Assembly: GCF_026968045.1 (NCBI RefSeq)
Contig: NZ_JAPVBQ010000004.1
Coordinates: 1 to 64,000, forward strand
Direction: 5' to 3'
Length of the DNA stretch: 64,000 bases
Source: Modestobacter sp. VKM Ac-2977
GTDB lineage: Bacteria; Actinomycetota; Actinomycetes; Mycobacteriales; Geodermatophilaceae
The notes below the pieces were generated by a model, which was not told the origin of the DNA, made no database searches, and saw nothing but the letters and a program-made list of their open reading frames with translations. Every line of letters starts with the position of its first letter. Within the stretch, counting starts at the first letter, position 1. Positions 20,952 through 29,942 of this stretch are shown here, in pieces. The position numbers were made by a program, and so were the translations under genes.

Positions 20952-21455
20952 ATGTCCGGACCCCTCCCCGCTCCCCCGGCCGCCGGCACGTTCAGCCGAC
21001 GCAGCCTCCTGCTCGCCACCCTCGCCGGCACGGCGCTGGTCTCCACCGGCTGCACCGGCAGCTCCGGCGACGTGACCGACGCGGTCACCCCGGCACAGGT
21101 CGACCGGCTGGCCGTCCAGGTCCGGGTGCAGGAGGAGGTGGTGGCCGGCTACGACCAGGCGTTGAGCAGCGCGCCCGACCTGGTGACGGCGCTGACCCCG
21201 CTCGCCGCACAGGCGCTGGCACAGCTGGACCGGCTGCGCGCGGCCGCCCCCGGCGACACCGGGACGACCGCGGCGGCGACCAGCGGCACCGCTGCGCCGA
21301 CCGATCCAGCGGAGGCACGCGTCTGGCTGCGGGGCGTCGTCGCTGCGTCCGCCGCCGCGCACGCCGAGGCCTGCCCGGAGTTCACCGGAGGGCGGGCGGC
21401 GCTGCTCGGCAGCATCGCGGCCGGCCTGCGGGGCCAGGACGGACTGTTGGCATGA
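20952..21455 (+). CDS. Putative Tat-type lipoprotein
   Basis: A 167-residue secreted protein. The N-terminus has a twin-arginine stretch (FSRRSLLLATLAGTALVSTGC) that ends in a lipobox with Cys at about residue 36, so it is probably Tat-exported and lipidated. The mature part is Ala/Thr-rich and helical, with a segment PEFTGGRAALLGSIAAGLRGQ resembling the region before DUF4439 proteins. It occupies the place of Rv2843, next to and co-directional with the DUF4439 gene, and diverges from rimP. Role unknown; the two genes may make a membrane-associated pair. Confidence 0.75.
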   Translation: MSGPLPAPPAAGTFSRRSLLLATLAGTALVSTGCTGSSGDVTDAVTPAQVDRLAVQVRVQEEVVAGYDQALSSAPDLVTALTPLAAQALAQLDRLRAAAPGDTGTTAAATSGTAAPTDPAEARVWLRGVVAASAAAHAEACPEFTGGRAALLGSIAAGLRGQDGLLA

Positions 21456-21494
21456 ACACTGCTCCGCGACGGGCAGCCGGGAGACGGGACGACC

Positions 21495-21980
21495 ATGGCT
21501 GACGGCACCAGCTCACCCTCGACCTCGCCCACCGCGACGGACATGTCTGCGGAGGACGCCGCACTGCAGGACGCGCTGGCCGCGGTGCACGCGGCGATCT
21601 GGGGCTACGGCGTCGTCGGTGCGGCACTCCCCCCGGAGTCCCGGGACGCCGTCGTCGCGTGCGAGCTGGCGTACCTGGACCTCCGCGATCAGCTCGTCGC
21701 CCTGCTGAGCGCCCGGCAGGTCGAGCCGGTCGCCGACGAACCGGGGCACACCCTGCCCTTCCCCGTGCTCTCCCCGGTCGACGCCGCAGCACTCGCGGTC
21801 GTGCTGGAGGAGGGCGCGTCCGCGACGTGGACGTGGGTGCTGGACCAGGCGAGCGAGCGCAGCACCCGCGTGCTCGCCGTGGCCGCGCTGAGCGCCGCCG
21901 AGCTGCGGGCGGTCGACTGGCGCGCCCTGGCCGGCCGCACCCCACCGACCAGCGCCTTCCCCGGCCTGCCGCAGGCCTAG
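21495..21980 (+). CDS. DUF4439 ferritin-like domain protein
   Basis: A 161-residue helical protein of the DUF4439 family, a ferritin-like fold found in actinobacteria beside rimP (Rv2844 position). Family features are the LAAVHAAIWGYGVVGAAL helix, the central CELAYLDLRDQLVALL helix and the later ASERSTRVLAVAALSAAEL segment. Function is unknown; metal ligands are not obvious. The TAG stop overlaps the TAG of the convergent penicillin-binding protein gene in the palindrome CTAG (21977-21980). Confidence 0.8.
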   Translation: MADGTSSPSTSPTATDMSAEDAALQDALAAVHAAIWGYGVVGAALPPESRDAVVACELAYLDLRDQLVALLSARQVEPVADEPGHTLPFPVLSPVDAAALAVVLEEGASATWTWVLDQASERSTRVLAVAALSAAELRAVDWRALAGRTPPTSAFPGLPQA

Positions 21981-23911
21981 CTGCCCAGCGCGGCGAGGAA
22001 GGCGTCGGCGACCTCGACGGCGACGCTGCTGGACTGCCCTCCCTCGACCAGCACGGCGAACGCGACGTCGCCTGCCGGGCCCCCGAGCTGGTAGCCCATG
22101 AACCACCCGTGTGCGTCCAGCGGGGTGTTGGTGCCGTACTCCGCGGTGCCGGTCTTGCCGTACACCTCACCCCGGTCGGCCAGCCCGGTGGCCGTCCCGC
22201 CGAGCACCACCTGGCGCATCATCGGCCGCAGCGCGTCCAGGACGGCCGGGTCGGGCCCGGCGGGGGCTGCCCCGGCCGGCTCTCCCCCCACGACCTCCAC
22301 GGGCACGGCCGGGGTGCCGCCGGCGATGCCGGCGGCCACCAGGGCCAGCTGGGCCGGACTCATCAGCACCTGGCCCTGGCCGATCGCGTCGGCGGCCTCG
22401 GTCGTGCCGGTGCTCGTGGCGGGCACCTCTCCGCTGAAGACGTCGACCGGCAGCTGCCAGTCGGTGCCCACCCCGTAGGAGGCGGCCGCGGCGGCGAGCG
22501 CGCCGTCGGGGAGGGTGAGCGCCTGCTGGATGAAGGTGGTGTTGCAGGACTGGGCGAACGCCTCGGTCATCGGCACCGTGCCGAGGTCGAACTGGTCCTC
22601 GTTCTCGAACTCCCGGCCCTCCACGACCGTCGTGGCCGGGCAGGGCACCTGCGTCTCCGGGGTGACCGTGCCGGCGGACAGCAGCGCCGTCGCCGTCATC
22701 GTCTTCATGCTGGAGCCGGGTGGGAACTGCCCGGTCAGGGCGTTGACCGGGTTGGCCGCCTCGTTGGAGCTGACCGCCAGGAGCTCCCCGGTGCCCGGCC
22801 GCACCGCCACCAGGTGGGTGGCCAGCGGCTGGGTGGCCACGGCGGCGTCGGCGGCGTTCTGGACCGCCGGCAGCAGCGGGGTCTGTACCGGGGTGCCCGG
22901 CACGGGGTCGACGGTGCCGACGACCCGCCCGGTGTCCTCGAGGGCCTCGTCGGTGCTCACCACCCGCACGGTGAACCCGGGGGTGCCGGCCAGCTGCTCC
23001 TGGTAGGCCAGCTGCAGGCCGGACAGGCCCAGCCGGTCCCCGGCCGCGTAGCGCTGCTCGCCGTCGGCGTCGACCGTGCCCTCCAGCACCTCGGCGGTGG
23101 CGTCCCCGACCCGGCCCAGCAGGGCGAGCCCGAACCGGGACGTGGGGGCGAGCAACCGGGTGCTGGTCGGGAAGACCGCCCCGGGCAGGTCGTACACCTG
23201 TGCGCGGATCGCCTCGAAGTCCGGCCGGCGCAGGGTGATCACCGGGACGAACTGCCCGGCCGGGGCCGCCTGCACGTCGGCGGTGATCTCCTCCGCGGAG
23301 ATCCCGGTCGCCGCGGCCAGGCCGGCGGCCAGCGCCGGCAGGTCGGTGACCTGGGCGGTGTCCACCCCGACGTTGACCACCTCGGTCTCGGCGAACAGCG
23401 GTGCGCCGGTGCCGTCGGTGATCGGTGCGCGCTCCGGCAGCGACCGGGCGAGCTCCAGGTGCTGGCCGTCGGCCAGCTCCGGGTGGACGACGACCGGCTC
23501 GGCGACGACCTCCCAGCTGTCCTCGCCCTCCTGCAGCTCCAGCGTGGCGTCGTAGGTCCAGTCCGGGGCCGCGGCGAGGTCCCAGGTGGCCTGCCAGGCA
23601 ACGGTCGCCGCGCCGTCCTCGACCTGCACCTCGCCCAGCTCGGTGGCCAGGGTCGCGTCGGGCAGGTCGGCGGCGGTCTGCTCGAGCAGCGCAGCAGCGG
23701 CGGCGGGGTCGGTCGTGCGGTCGGCGGCTGCATCCGCCCGGCCCGCGGCCCAGTCGTCGAGGAAGGCCTGGGCGGCGGCGCGGACGTCGTCGGTGGAGTC
23801 GCCGGAGCACCCGCTCAGCAGCGGGGCGAGCACCAGCACCGCGGCGCCCCCGGCCGTCGTCACCCGGCGGGTGGCCCCGCGCCTGCTGCTGGACCCATGT
23901 CGGCTGCGCAC
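21977..23911 (-). CDS. Penicillin-binding transpeptidase lipoprotein (PBP2a/MecA-like class B)
   Basis: Cross-links peptidoglycan at the cell surface. The 644-residue protein has a signal peptide with lipobox (LVLAPLLSGCSGD), an NTF2-like MecA_N domain (about 40-160), a dimerisation region, and a transpeptidase domain with the catalytic SxxK as SSMK (about 398), SxN as SCN (about 455) and KTG as YGKTGTAEYG (about 584). It matches the Rv2864c position and type. The GTG at 23911 gives the signal peptide. Its long N-terminal module is typical of low-beta-lactam-affinity PBPs, but affinity cannot be judged here. Confidence 0.92.
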   Translation of the reverse strand: MRSRHGSSSRRGATRRVTTAGGAAVLVLAPLLSGCSGDSTDDVRAAAQAFLDDWAAGRADAAADRTTDPAAAAALLEQTAADLPDATLATELGEVQVEDGAATVAWQATWDLAAAPDWTYDATLELQEGEDSWEVVAEPVVVHPELADGQHLELARSLPERAPITDGTGAPLFAETEVVNVGVDTAQVTDLPALAAGLAAATGISAEEITADVQAAPAGQFVPVITLRRPDFEAIRAQVYDLPGAVFPTSTRLLAPTSRFGLALLGRVGDATAEVLEGTVDADGEQRYAAGDRLGLSGLQLAYQEQLAGTPGFTVRVVSTDEALEDTGRVVGTVDPVPGTPVQTPLLPAVQNAADAAVATQPLATHLVAVRPGTGELLAVSSNEAANPVNALTGQFPPGSSMKTMTATALLSAGTVTPETQVPCPATTVVEGREFENEDQFDLGTVPMTEAFAQSCNTTFIQQALTLPDGALAAAAASYGVGTDWQLPVDVFSGEVPATSTGTTEAADAIGQGQVLMSPAQLALVAAGIAGGTPAVPVEVVGGEPAGAAPAGPDPAVLDALRPMMRQVVLGGTATGLADRGEVYGKTGTAEYGTNTPLDAHGWFMGYQLGGPAGDVAFAVLVEGGQSSSVAVEVADAFLAALGS

Positions 23912-23984
23912 CCACCCACCCTGGCAGAAGTCCGCTGCCGATCCGGAACTCCTCGCCGCACCAGCCCCAGGACTCACAGGCCGT

Positions 23985-24845
23985 TCAGAACAAGATCGAG
24001 GCGAAGGTGCCGACCTGCTGGAAGCCGACCCGCTCGTAGGCGGCGCGGGCCGCACGGTTGTAGTCGTTGACGTAGAGACTGACCACCGGCGCGATCGCCG
24101 TGCGTGCGTACTCGACCACCGCCGCGGTGCCCCGCTGCCCGATGCCCTGCCCGCGGTGCTGCGGGGAGACCCAGACACCCTGCACCTGGCAGGCGTCGCG
24201 GGAGACGGCTCCGACGTCGGCCTTGAAGAGCACCTCACCGCGCTCGATCCACGCCAGCGAGTGACCCGCGTGGACCATCTCCGCCACCCGGGCGCGGTAG
24301 CCGGCGCCGCCGTCGACGCGCAGCGGGCTGACCCCGACCTCCTCGGTGAACATGGCGACGGCGGCCGGCAGCAGGGTGTCCAGCTCCTCGGTCCGGACCG
24401 GGCGCACCCGCGGCTCGGCCGGCACCGACGCCGGCCCCGAGATGGCCAGCAGTGGCTGCTGGGCGCGTACCTCCCGTGCCGGGCCCCAGTACGGCGCCAG
24501 CAGCTCCCACAGCGGCAGCACCGCCGCCGCCGGGCCCACCACGGTCGAGCACCGTCGCCCGGCCCGCCGGGCCCGGTCGGCGAACGCGGTCGCCGCGGCC
24601 CGTTCGGTGCCCGGTCGGGCGAAGGGGATCAGGTTGGCGCCGGCCAGGCAGACCGCCTCCAGTCGGCGACCGGCGTACAGCCCCCACAGCGGCGCGCCCA
24701 GGGACGCGGTGGCGGTGCCATGGGTCTCGACCCGACCGGCGAGCATGCAGGCGCCGACCGGGTCGGTGGCGAGCAGCTCCCGGACGGCGCCCTCGTCGCC
24801 GGCGTCCAGGACCCGGGCGGGTGAGGAACGCAGCACGCGGACCAC
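23985..24845 (-). CDS. GNAT acetyltransferase with DUF4081 N-terminal domain
   Basis: A 286-residue protein with an N-terminal DUF4081 domain (LLATDPVGACMLAGRVE, LWGLYAGRRLEAVCLAGANLIP) and a C-terminal GNAT domain with VWVSPQHRGQGIGQRGTAAVVEYA and YVNDYNRAARAAYERVGFQQVGTFASILF. It corresponds to Rv2867c, which always neighbours ispG in actinobacteria. Acceptor unknown; some GNAT pairs act on aminoacyl or amine groups. It follows ispG by 28 bases in the dxr-rip1-ispG operon. Confidence 0.88.
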   Translation of the reverse strand: MVRVLRSSPARVLDAGDEGAVRELLATDPVGACMLAGRVETHGTATASLGAPLWGLYAGRRLEAVCLAGANLIPFARPGTERAAATAFADRARRAGRRCSTVVGPAAAVLPLWELLAPYWGPAREVRAQQPLLAISGPASVPAEPRVRPVRTEELDTLLPAAVAMFTEEVGVSPLRVDGGAGYRARVAEMVHAGHSLAWIERGEVLFKADVGAVSRDACQVQGVWVSPQHRGQGIGQRGTAAVVEYARTAIAPVVSLYVNDYNRAARAAYERVGFQQVGTFASILF

Positions 24846-24873
24846 TCGTCCTCGGTCGACCGGTGCGGGCGGG

Positions 24874-26028
24874 TCAGGAGACGGAGACGACCGGCGGACC
24901 GGACGGGGTGCCCTCGGCGACCTGCGCCTCGGCGATCCGCATGGCCTCCTCGATCAGCGTCTCCACGATCATCGACTCGGGCACGGTCTTGACGACCTCG
25001 CCCTTGACGAAGATCTGCCCCTTGCCGTTGCCGGAGGCGACGCCCAGGTCGGCCTCGCGGGCCTCCCCCGGGCCGTTCACCACGCAGCCCATGACGGCGA
25101 CCCGCAGCGGCACCTCCATGCCCTCCAGGCCGGCGGTGACCTCGTCGGCGAGCTTGTAGACGTCGACCTGAGCCCGGCCGCACGACGGGCAGCTCACGAT
25201 CTCCAGGCCGCGCTGGCGCAGGTTCAACGACTCCAGGATCTGGTTGCCGACCTTGACCTCCTCCGCCGGCGGGGCGGAGAGGGAGACCCGGATCGTGTCG
25301 CCGATGCCCTGGGACAGCAGCGCACCGAAGGCCACCGCGGACTTGATGGTCCCCTGGAAGGCGGGGCCGGCCTCGGTCACGCCGAGGTGCAGCGGGTAGT
25401 CGCACTGGGCGGCCAGCAGCTCGTAGGCGCGCACCATGACCACCGGGTCGTTGTGCTTCACCGAGATCTTGATGTCCCGGAAGTCGTGCTCCTCGAACAG
25501 CGAGCACTCCCACAGCGCGGACTCGACCAGCGCCTCCGGGGTCGCCTTGCCGTACTTGGCCAGCAGGCGCTTGTCCAGCGAGCCGGCGTTCACCCCGATC
25601 CGGATCGGGGTGCCGGCGTCCTTGGCCGCCCGGGCGATCTCGCCGACCTTGTCGTCGAACTTCTTGATGTTGCCCGGGTTGACCCGCACGGCCGCACACC
25701 CGGCGTCGATCGCCGCGAACACGTACCGGGGCTGGAAGTGGATGTCCGCGATCACCGGGATCTGGGACTTCCGGGCGATGATCGGCAGCGCCTCGGCGTC
25801 GTCGGTGTCGGGCACCGCGACCCGCACGATCTGGCAGCCCGACGCCGTCAGCTCGGCGATCTGCTGCAGCGTCGCGTTGATGTCGGCGGTCTTGGTGGTG
25901 CACATCGACTGGACGCTGACCGGGGAGTCGCTGCCGACCCCGACGCCCCCGACGTCCAGCTGACGGGTCTTCCGGCGCGGAGCGAGGACGGGCGGCGGAG
26001 AGGCGGGCATGCCCAGCGAGACGGTCAC
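24874..26028 (-). CDS. ispG: 4-hydroxy-3-methylbut-2-en-1-yl diphosphate synthase (flavodoxin)
   Basis: Sixth step of the MEP pathway, an iron-sulfur enzyme making HMBPP from MEcPP. The 384-residue protein has the TIM-barrel block [23 protein letters not shown] and the C-terminal ferredoxin-like domain with the cluster ligands: [12 protein letters not shown] and [15 protein letters not shown] (three Cys and the Glu ligand). Length is that of the bacterial short form. It is the third gene of the dxr-rip1-ispG cluster, so two MEP steps are encoded together. Confidence 0.96.
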   Translation of the reverse strand: MTVSLGMPASPPPVLAPRRKTRQLDVGGVGVGSDSPVSVQSMCTTKTADINATLQQIAELTASGCQIVRVAVPDTDDAEALPIIARKSQIPVIADIHFQPRYVFAAIDAGCAAVRVNPGNIKKFDDKVGEIARAAKDAGTPIRIGVNAGSLDKRLLAKYGKATPEALVESALWECSLFEEHDFRDIKISVKHNDPVVMVRAYELLAAQCDYPLHLGVTEAGPAFQGTIKSAVAFGALLSQGIGDTIRVSLSAPPAEEVKVGNQILESLNLRQRGLEIVSCPSCGRAQVDVYKLADEVTAGLEGMEVPLRVAVMGCVVNGPGEAREADLGVASGNGKGQIFVKGEVVKTVPESMIVETLIEEAMRIAEAQVAEGTPSGPPVVSVS

Positions 26029-26046
26029 GGTAGGTCAGTCTCCCAC

Positions 26047-27441
26047 TTACTGCAGGGTGATCGGGTTGACGACGTCGGCGATGACGAGCAGGCCGGACAA
26101 CAGGATGAACAAACCCGCCACGGCATAGGCGACCGGCATGAGCCGGGCGATGTCGAACGGGCCGGGATCGGGCCGCCCGCGCAGCCGGGCCACGGTCGAG
26201 CGGGCCTTCTCGTACAGCGCGCCGGCGACGTGTCCGCCGTCCAGCGGGTAGAGCGGCACGAGGTTGAACAGGAAGAGCACCAGGTTGACGCTCGCCAGCA
26301 GCGACACGAAGAAGCTGAGCTTGTCCACGTTGCTGAACTGCTCCAGGGCGAACGCCTCGCCGGAGAGTCGGCTGACCCCGACCAGGCCGATCGGCCCCTC
26401 GCGGTCGCGCTCCTCGCCCATGAACGTGGCCCGGAACAGCTGCGGGATGCGCTCGGGGATCTGCACCAGTCGCTGGACCGACTCGACCACCACGGTGCCG
26501 AAGTAGCCCGGCAGCGAGCTCAGCGGCTGGCCGACGTACTCCGTCGCCGACTGGACGCCCAGGTACCCGACCTCCTGCGTGCCGTCGGGCTCCCCGTCCC
26601 CGTCGGGGTCGGTGTAGACGGTGTTCTCGATCGGGGTGACCGTGAGGTCGAGCTGCTGGGTGGCACCGCCGCCGTCCGGTCGGGCGATGGTCAGGGTCAG
26701 CGCGGTGCTGGCGCTGGCCTGCACCGTCTCCACCAGCGCCTCCCAGCCGTCGCCGGGCTCCTGGGTGACGGGCTCGCCGTCGATGGCCAGGATCGTGTCC
26801 CCGGCCTGCAGCCCGGCCTGTGCGGCCGGGCCGGCCGGCGGCAGCGCGCAGTCGGCCGCACCCGCCTCGCAGGTCTGCCCCTCGGGCGTGATCGGGACGG
26901 TGCAGGGGTCGGCGGCGGCGGCGCTGGCGGCCCCGGCGGGCAGCACGCAGTCGGGCACCGCCGCGATCGTGGTGGTGGTGGTCGGCAGGCCGATGCCCAC
27001 CAGCAGGACCAGGAAGAGCAGCACCGCCAGCACCAGGTTGTGGAAGGGGCCGGCGAACATCACGATCACCCGCTGCCACCACGGCTTGGCGTAGAAGACC
27101 CGGCCGCGGTCGGTGGGCAGCACGTCGTTCAGGGCCGCCCCGCGCACCTCGGCGATGAAGCTGCGCATCCGGGTGGCGCGCTTGCTCTCGCCCTCCTCGG
27201 CCGGCGGGATCATGCCGACGATCCGGATGTAGCCGCCCAGCGGGATCGCCTTGATCCCGAACTCGGTCTCGCCGCGACGGAAGGACCACACCGTCGTCCC
27301 GAACCCGACGAAGAACTGCGGCACCCGCATGCCGAACTTCCGGGCCCAGTAGAAGTGCCCGAACTCGTGGAAGCCGATGCTGAACAGCAGCCCGACGGCG
27401 AAGGCGACGATCCCGAGGACCGTCAGGAGGAACCCGCTCAG
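26047..27441 (-). CDS. rip1: Site-2 intramembrane zinc protease, Rip1/RseP-like (M50)
   Basis: Cleaves anti-sigma factors and other membrane proteins within the bilayer. The first helix carries HExxH as HEFGH (25-29), and the C-terminal helix has [17 protein letters not shown] domain lies between, preceded by an insertion with four Cys and containing a DxDxDG loop ([10 protein letters not shown], encoded at 26581-26610). The first in-frame GTG (27501) would add a 20-residue basic leader inside dxr; the family start is matched instead by CTG at 27441, overlapping the dxr stop as CTGA with GGAG 6 bases upstream. I place the start there (464 residues), as inference. Position matches Rv2869c. Confidence 0.92.
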   Translation of the reverse strand: MSGFLLTVLGIVAFAVGLLFSIGFHEFGHFYWARKFGMRVPQFFVGFGTTVWSFRRGETEFGIKAIPLGGYIRIVGMIPPAEEGESKRATRMRSFIAEVRGAALNDVLPTDRGRVFYAKPWWQRVIVMFAGPFHNLVLAVLLFLVLLVGIGLPTTTTTIAAVPDCVLPAGAASAAAADPCTVPITPEGQTCEAGAADCALPPAGPAAQAGLQAGDTILAIDGEPVTQEPGDGWEALVETVQASASTALTLTIARPDGGGATQQLDLTVTPIENTVYTDPDGDGEPDGTQEVGYLGVQSATEYVGQPLSSLPGYFGTVVVESVQRLVQIPERIPQLFRATFMGEERDREGPIGLVGVSRLSGEAFALEQFSNVDKLSFFVSLLASVNLVLFLFNLVPLYPLDGGHVAGALYEKARSTVARLRGRPDPGPFDIARLMPVAYAVAGLFILLSGLLVIADVVNPITLQ

Positions 27442-28670
27442 CTCAAGCTCCGTCTCGGGTTGTCCGCGTCGATGGCGCCGCGGGCGTGCTCCCGGGCCCA
27501 CTTCTCAGCGGCCAGCACGTCCTCGACACAGGTGGGTGCGCCGAGGTCCGGCGCGGCGTCGAGGGTACGCGCGATGACCTGCACGATCCCTGTGAACGAC
27601 AGGCGACCGGCGGTGAACGCCGCGACCGCCTCCTCGTTGGCCGCGTTGTACAGCGCCGGGACGACACCGCCGGCCTCACCTGCCTGCCGGGCGAGTCGGA
27701 CCGCGGGGAACACCTCGGAGTCCAGCGGCTGGAACTCCCACGTGCTGGCGGTCGACCAGTCCAGTGCGGGCTGCACGTCCGGCAGTCGGTCCGGCCAGGC
27801 CAGCGCCAGGGCGATCGGCAGCCGCATGTCCGGTGGGCTGGCCTGGGCGATCGTCGCCCCGTCGGCGAACGTCACCATCGAGTGCACGATCGACTGCGGG
27901 TGCACCACGACGTCGATGTCGGCGTACGGGACGCCGAAGAGCAGGTGCGCCTCGATCAGCTCCAGCCCCTTGTTCACCAGGGTCGCGGAGTTGATGGTCA
28001 CCACCGGGCCCATGTCCCAGGTGGGGTGGGCCAGCGCCTGCTCCCGCGTCACGCCGGCCAGCTCCGCCGCACTGCGGCCCCGGAACGGCCCGCCGCTGGC
28101 GGTGAGCACCAGCCGGGCCACCTCGCCCCGAGAGCCGCCGCGCAGGCACTGGGCCAGCGCGGAGTGCTCGGAGTCGACCGGCACCAGCTGGCCAGGGGCC
28201 GCCGCCGCCGTCACCAGTGCGCCCCCGGCGACCAGCGACTCCTTGTTGGCCAGGGCGACGGTGCGCCCGGCAGCGAGTGCGGAGAGCGTCGGGCGCAGTC
28301 CGATCGACCCGGTGATCCCGTTGAGGACGACGTCGGCCGGACGCGCGGCCAGCTCCTCGGCGGCACGCGGGCCGGCCAGGATCTCCGGGAGCGCGTACCG
28401 GCCCTGGGCCCAGCCACGCTGTTGCGCCGCGGCATAGAAGGCGAGCTGCAGGTCCTGGGCGGCAGTGGCGCGGGCGATGGCCACGGTGCGCACGCCCAGC
28501 GAGAGGGCCTGCTCGGCCAGCAGGGCGACGTCGCCTCCGCCGGCGGCGAGCCCGGTGACCCGCAGCCGGCCCGGGTTCTGCCGGGCGACCGCGATCGCCT
28601 GACGCCCGATCGACCCGGTGGACCCCAGCACGGTGACCGTCCGGGGTTCGGTGCTGCGCGGCTCGCTCAT
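27438..28670 (-). CDS. dxr: 1-deoxy-D-xylulose 5-phosphate reductoisomerase
   Basis: Second step of the MEP isoprenoid pathway, converting DXP to MEP with NADPH; target of fosmidomycin. The 410-residue protein has the NADPH motif [13 protein letters not shown] (about 13-25), the metal and substrate block [13 protein letters not shown], the flexible loop [10 protein letters not shown], and the [16 protein letters not shown] element. The ATG at 28670 (MSEPRSTEP) is the best start; the frame runs further upstream without similarity. First gene of dxr-rip1-ispG-GNAT, diverging from the DUF2631 gene. Confidence 0.96.
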   Translation of the reverse strand: MSEPRSTEPRTVTVLGSTGSIGRQAIAVARQNPGRLRVTGLAAGGGDVALLAEQALSLGVRTVAIARATAAQDLQLAFYAAAQQRGWAQGRYALPEILAGPRAAEELAARPADVVLNGITGSIGLRPTLSALAAGRTVALANKESLVAGGALVTAAAAPGQLVPVDSEHSALAQCLRGGSRGEVARLVLTASGGPFRGRSAAELAGVTREQALAHPTWDMGPVVTINSATLVNKGLELIEAHLLFGVPYADIDVVVHPQSIVHSMVTFADGATIAQASPPDMRLPIALALAWPDRLPDVQPALDWSTASTWEFQPLDSEVFPAVRLARQAGEAGGVVPALYNAANEEAVAAFTAGRLSFTGIVQVIARTLDAAPDLGAPTCVEDVLAAEKWAREHARGAIDADNPRRSLS

Positions 28671-28842
28671 GCACCTGATCCTGCCAAGCTCTCTGCCGCC
28701 CGCCCCCGGGCATCCGGTCCGGGCGCGCCCGCCGGGTGCCCGGTGGGCGCGCCTGGCATCATGGCCGGTGAGCGGCCGAGCGCCCTCACGTCGGACAGAG
28801 CAGTGCCGCGACCGCGGCGACGAGTGCCAGCGAGGATGCCAA

Positions 28843-29163
28843 GTGAGCGAGCACAGCGGCCGGGGACAGGGCCACCAGACGAGCGCCCGGGTGATCGAGC
28901 AGTCCACCCGCGAGGAGGGCATCGTCCGCGCAGGTGAGGCACCCGTCCACGACGAGCACCCTGCGGACTGGGGCTGGCACGCCGAGTCGGGCCGGGTCGG
29001 CCGGATCACCGGCTGGCTGATGGTGCTGGCCCTGCTGGCCCTGCTGTTCGGCAACCACGACGGCCAGGTCGAGAACCTGTGGATCCTCGGCTTCGTCCTC
29101 ACGCTCGTGGTCATGCTGCTGTGGGACGTCCGCCGGCGGAAGAACGCCTGGCGCTCCCGCTAG
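28843..29163 (+). CDS. DUF2631 membrane protein
   Basis: A 106-residue protein with a polar N-terminus (about 60 residues, including [11 protein letters not shown]) and two C-terminal membrane helices ([36 protein letters not shown]). This matches actinobacterial DUF2631, found near dxr (Rv2876-like). Start set at GTG 28843 with GAGGAT about 7 bases upstream. Function unknown. Ends before a 22-bp perfect terminator shared with VIT1. Confidence 0.82.
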   Translation: MSEHSGRGQGHQTSARVIEQSTREEGIVRAGEAPVHDEHPADWGWHAESGRVGRITGWLMVLALLALLFGNHDGQVENLWILGFVLTLVVMLLWDVRRRKNAWRSR

Positions 29164-29177
29164 CCCGTTCGCCAGCC

Positions 29178-29225
29178 GGACGAGAGAGGCCCGCTCCCCG
29201 ACCGGGGAGCGGGCCTCTCTCGTCC
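29178..29225. terminator. Bidirectional terminator between DUF2631 and VIT1 genes
   Basis: Perfect 22-bp stem (29178-29199 with 29204-29225) and a 4-base loop GACC; the core is CCCGCTCCCC/GGGGAGCGGG. It lies between two convergent genes, 14 bases from one stop and 8 from the other. This is the strongest terminator-like hairpin in the window. Confidence 0.85.
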
Positions 29226-29232
29226 CGGTGGC

Positions 29233-29940
29233 TCAGTTGACGGCCACGCCGATCGCGCTGCCGATGAGATAGGTCGCACCGGCGGCCAACGCCCCGAACA
29301 GCAGCTGGCGCAGCGCCGACCACCACCACGGCCGCGGGGTGAAGCGCGCGGACAGCGCACCGGCGACCGCCAGGCCCACGCCACCGCACACCAGCGCCAC
29401 CCACAGCAGGTCCAGCCCGAACAGGTAGGGCAGCAGCGGCACGGCGGCGCCGACCGAGAAGGTCACGAACGAGGAGACCGCAGCCACCTTCGGCGACGGG
29501 GTGTCCTCCGGACTCAGCCCCATCTCCGCGACGACGTGCAACCGCAGCGCCGTCTCCGGGTCCCGGGACAGCTGCACCGACACCCGCTCGGCGAGGTCGT
29601 CGTCCACCCCGCCGGCGCGCAGCAGCGCGACCAGCTCGTGCCGCTCCCCCTCGGGGTTGCGTTCCAGCTCCCCGCGCTCCTTGGCGACCTCGAGCTCGAG
29701 CTGCTCGTTCTGGGTGGTCACCGACGTGTACTCGCCCAGCGCCATCGAGATGGCCCCGGCGACGAGGCTCGCGACGCCGGAGAGCACGACCGTCTGCGCC
29801 GCGGCACCGCCGGCGCCGACCCCGGCCACGAGGGCCGTGTTGGTCACCAGACCGTCCATCGCGCCGAAGACGGCGGCCCGCAGCCAGCCGCCGGAGACGT
29901 CGGCGTGACTGTGCTCGTGCGCCTCCGCGTCGGGGGACAC
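29233..29940 (-). CDS. VIT1/CCC1 family iron/manganese transporter
   Basis: A 235-residue membrane protein with the VIT1 pattern: GGWLRAAVFGAMDGLVTNTALVAGVGAGG in helix 1, a cytoplasmic acidic loop with EYTSVTTQNEQLELEVAKERGELERNPEGERHELVALLRAGG, and three more helices. In plants and yeast these load Fe2+/Mn2+ into vacuoles; bacterial versions are thought to export or detoxify Fe/Mn. Start at GTG 29940, two bases before the rlmN stop, so co-translated with rlmN. The His-rich N-terminus (HEHSH) could bind metal. Confidence 0.85.
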   Translation of the reverse strand: MSPDAEAHEHSHADVSGGWLRAAVFGAMDGLVTNTALVAGVGAGGAAAQTVVLSGVASLVAGAISMALGEYTSVTTQNEQLELEVAKERGELERNPEGERHELVALLRAGGVDDDLAERVSVQLSRDPETALRLHVVAEMGLSPEDTPSPKVAAVSSFVTFSVGAAVPLLPYLFGLDLLWVALVCGGVGLAVAGALSARFTPRPWWWSALRQLLFGALAAGATYLIGSAIGVAVN

Positions 29941-29942
29941 GG

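Noticed and set aside
21977-23911. MecA-like PBP as an acquired beta-lactam resistance gene
   Set aside because: It is in the conserved chromosomal position of Rv2864c and has the same composition as its neighbours.
24346-28437. A plus-strand open frame of more than 1300 codons opposite ispG, rip1 and dxr
   Set aside because: Same reason: shadow of minus-strand genes with strong motifs and conserved order.
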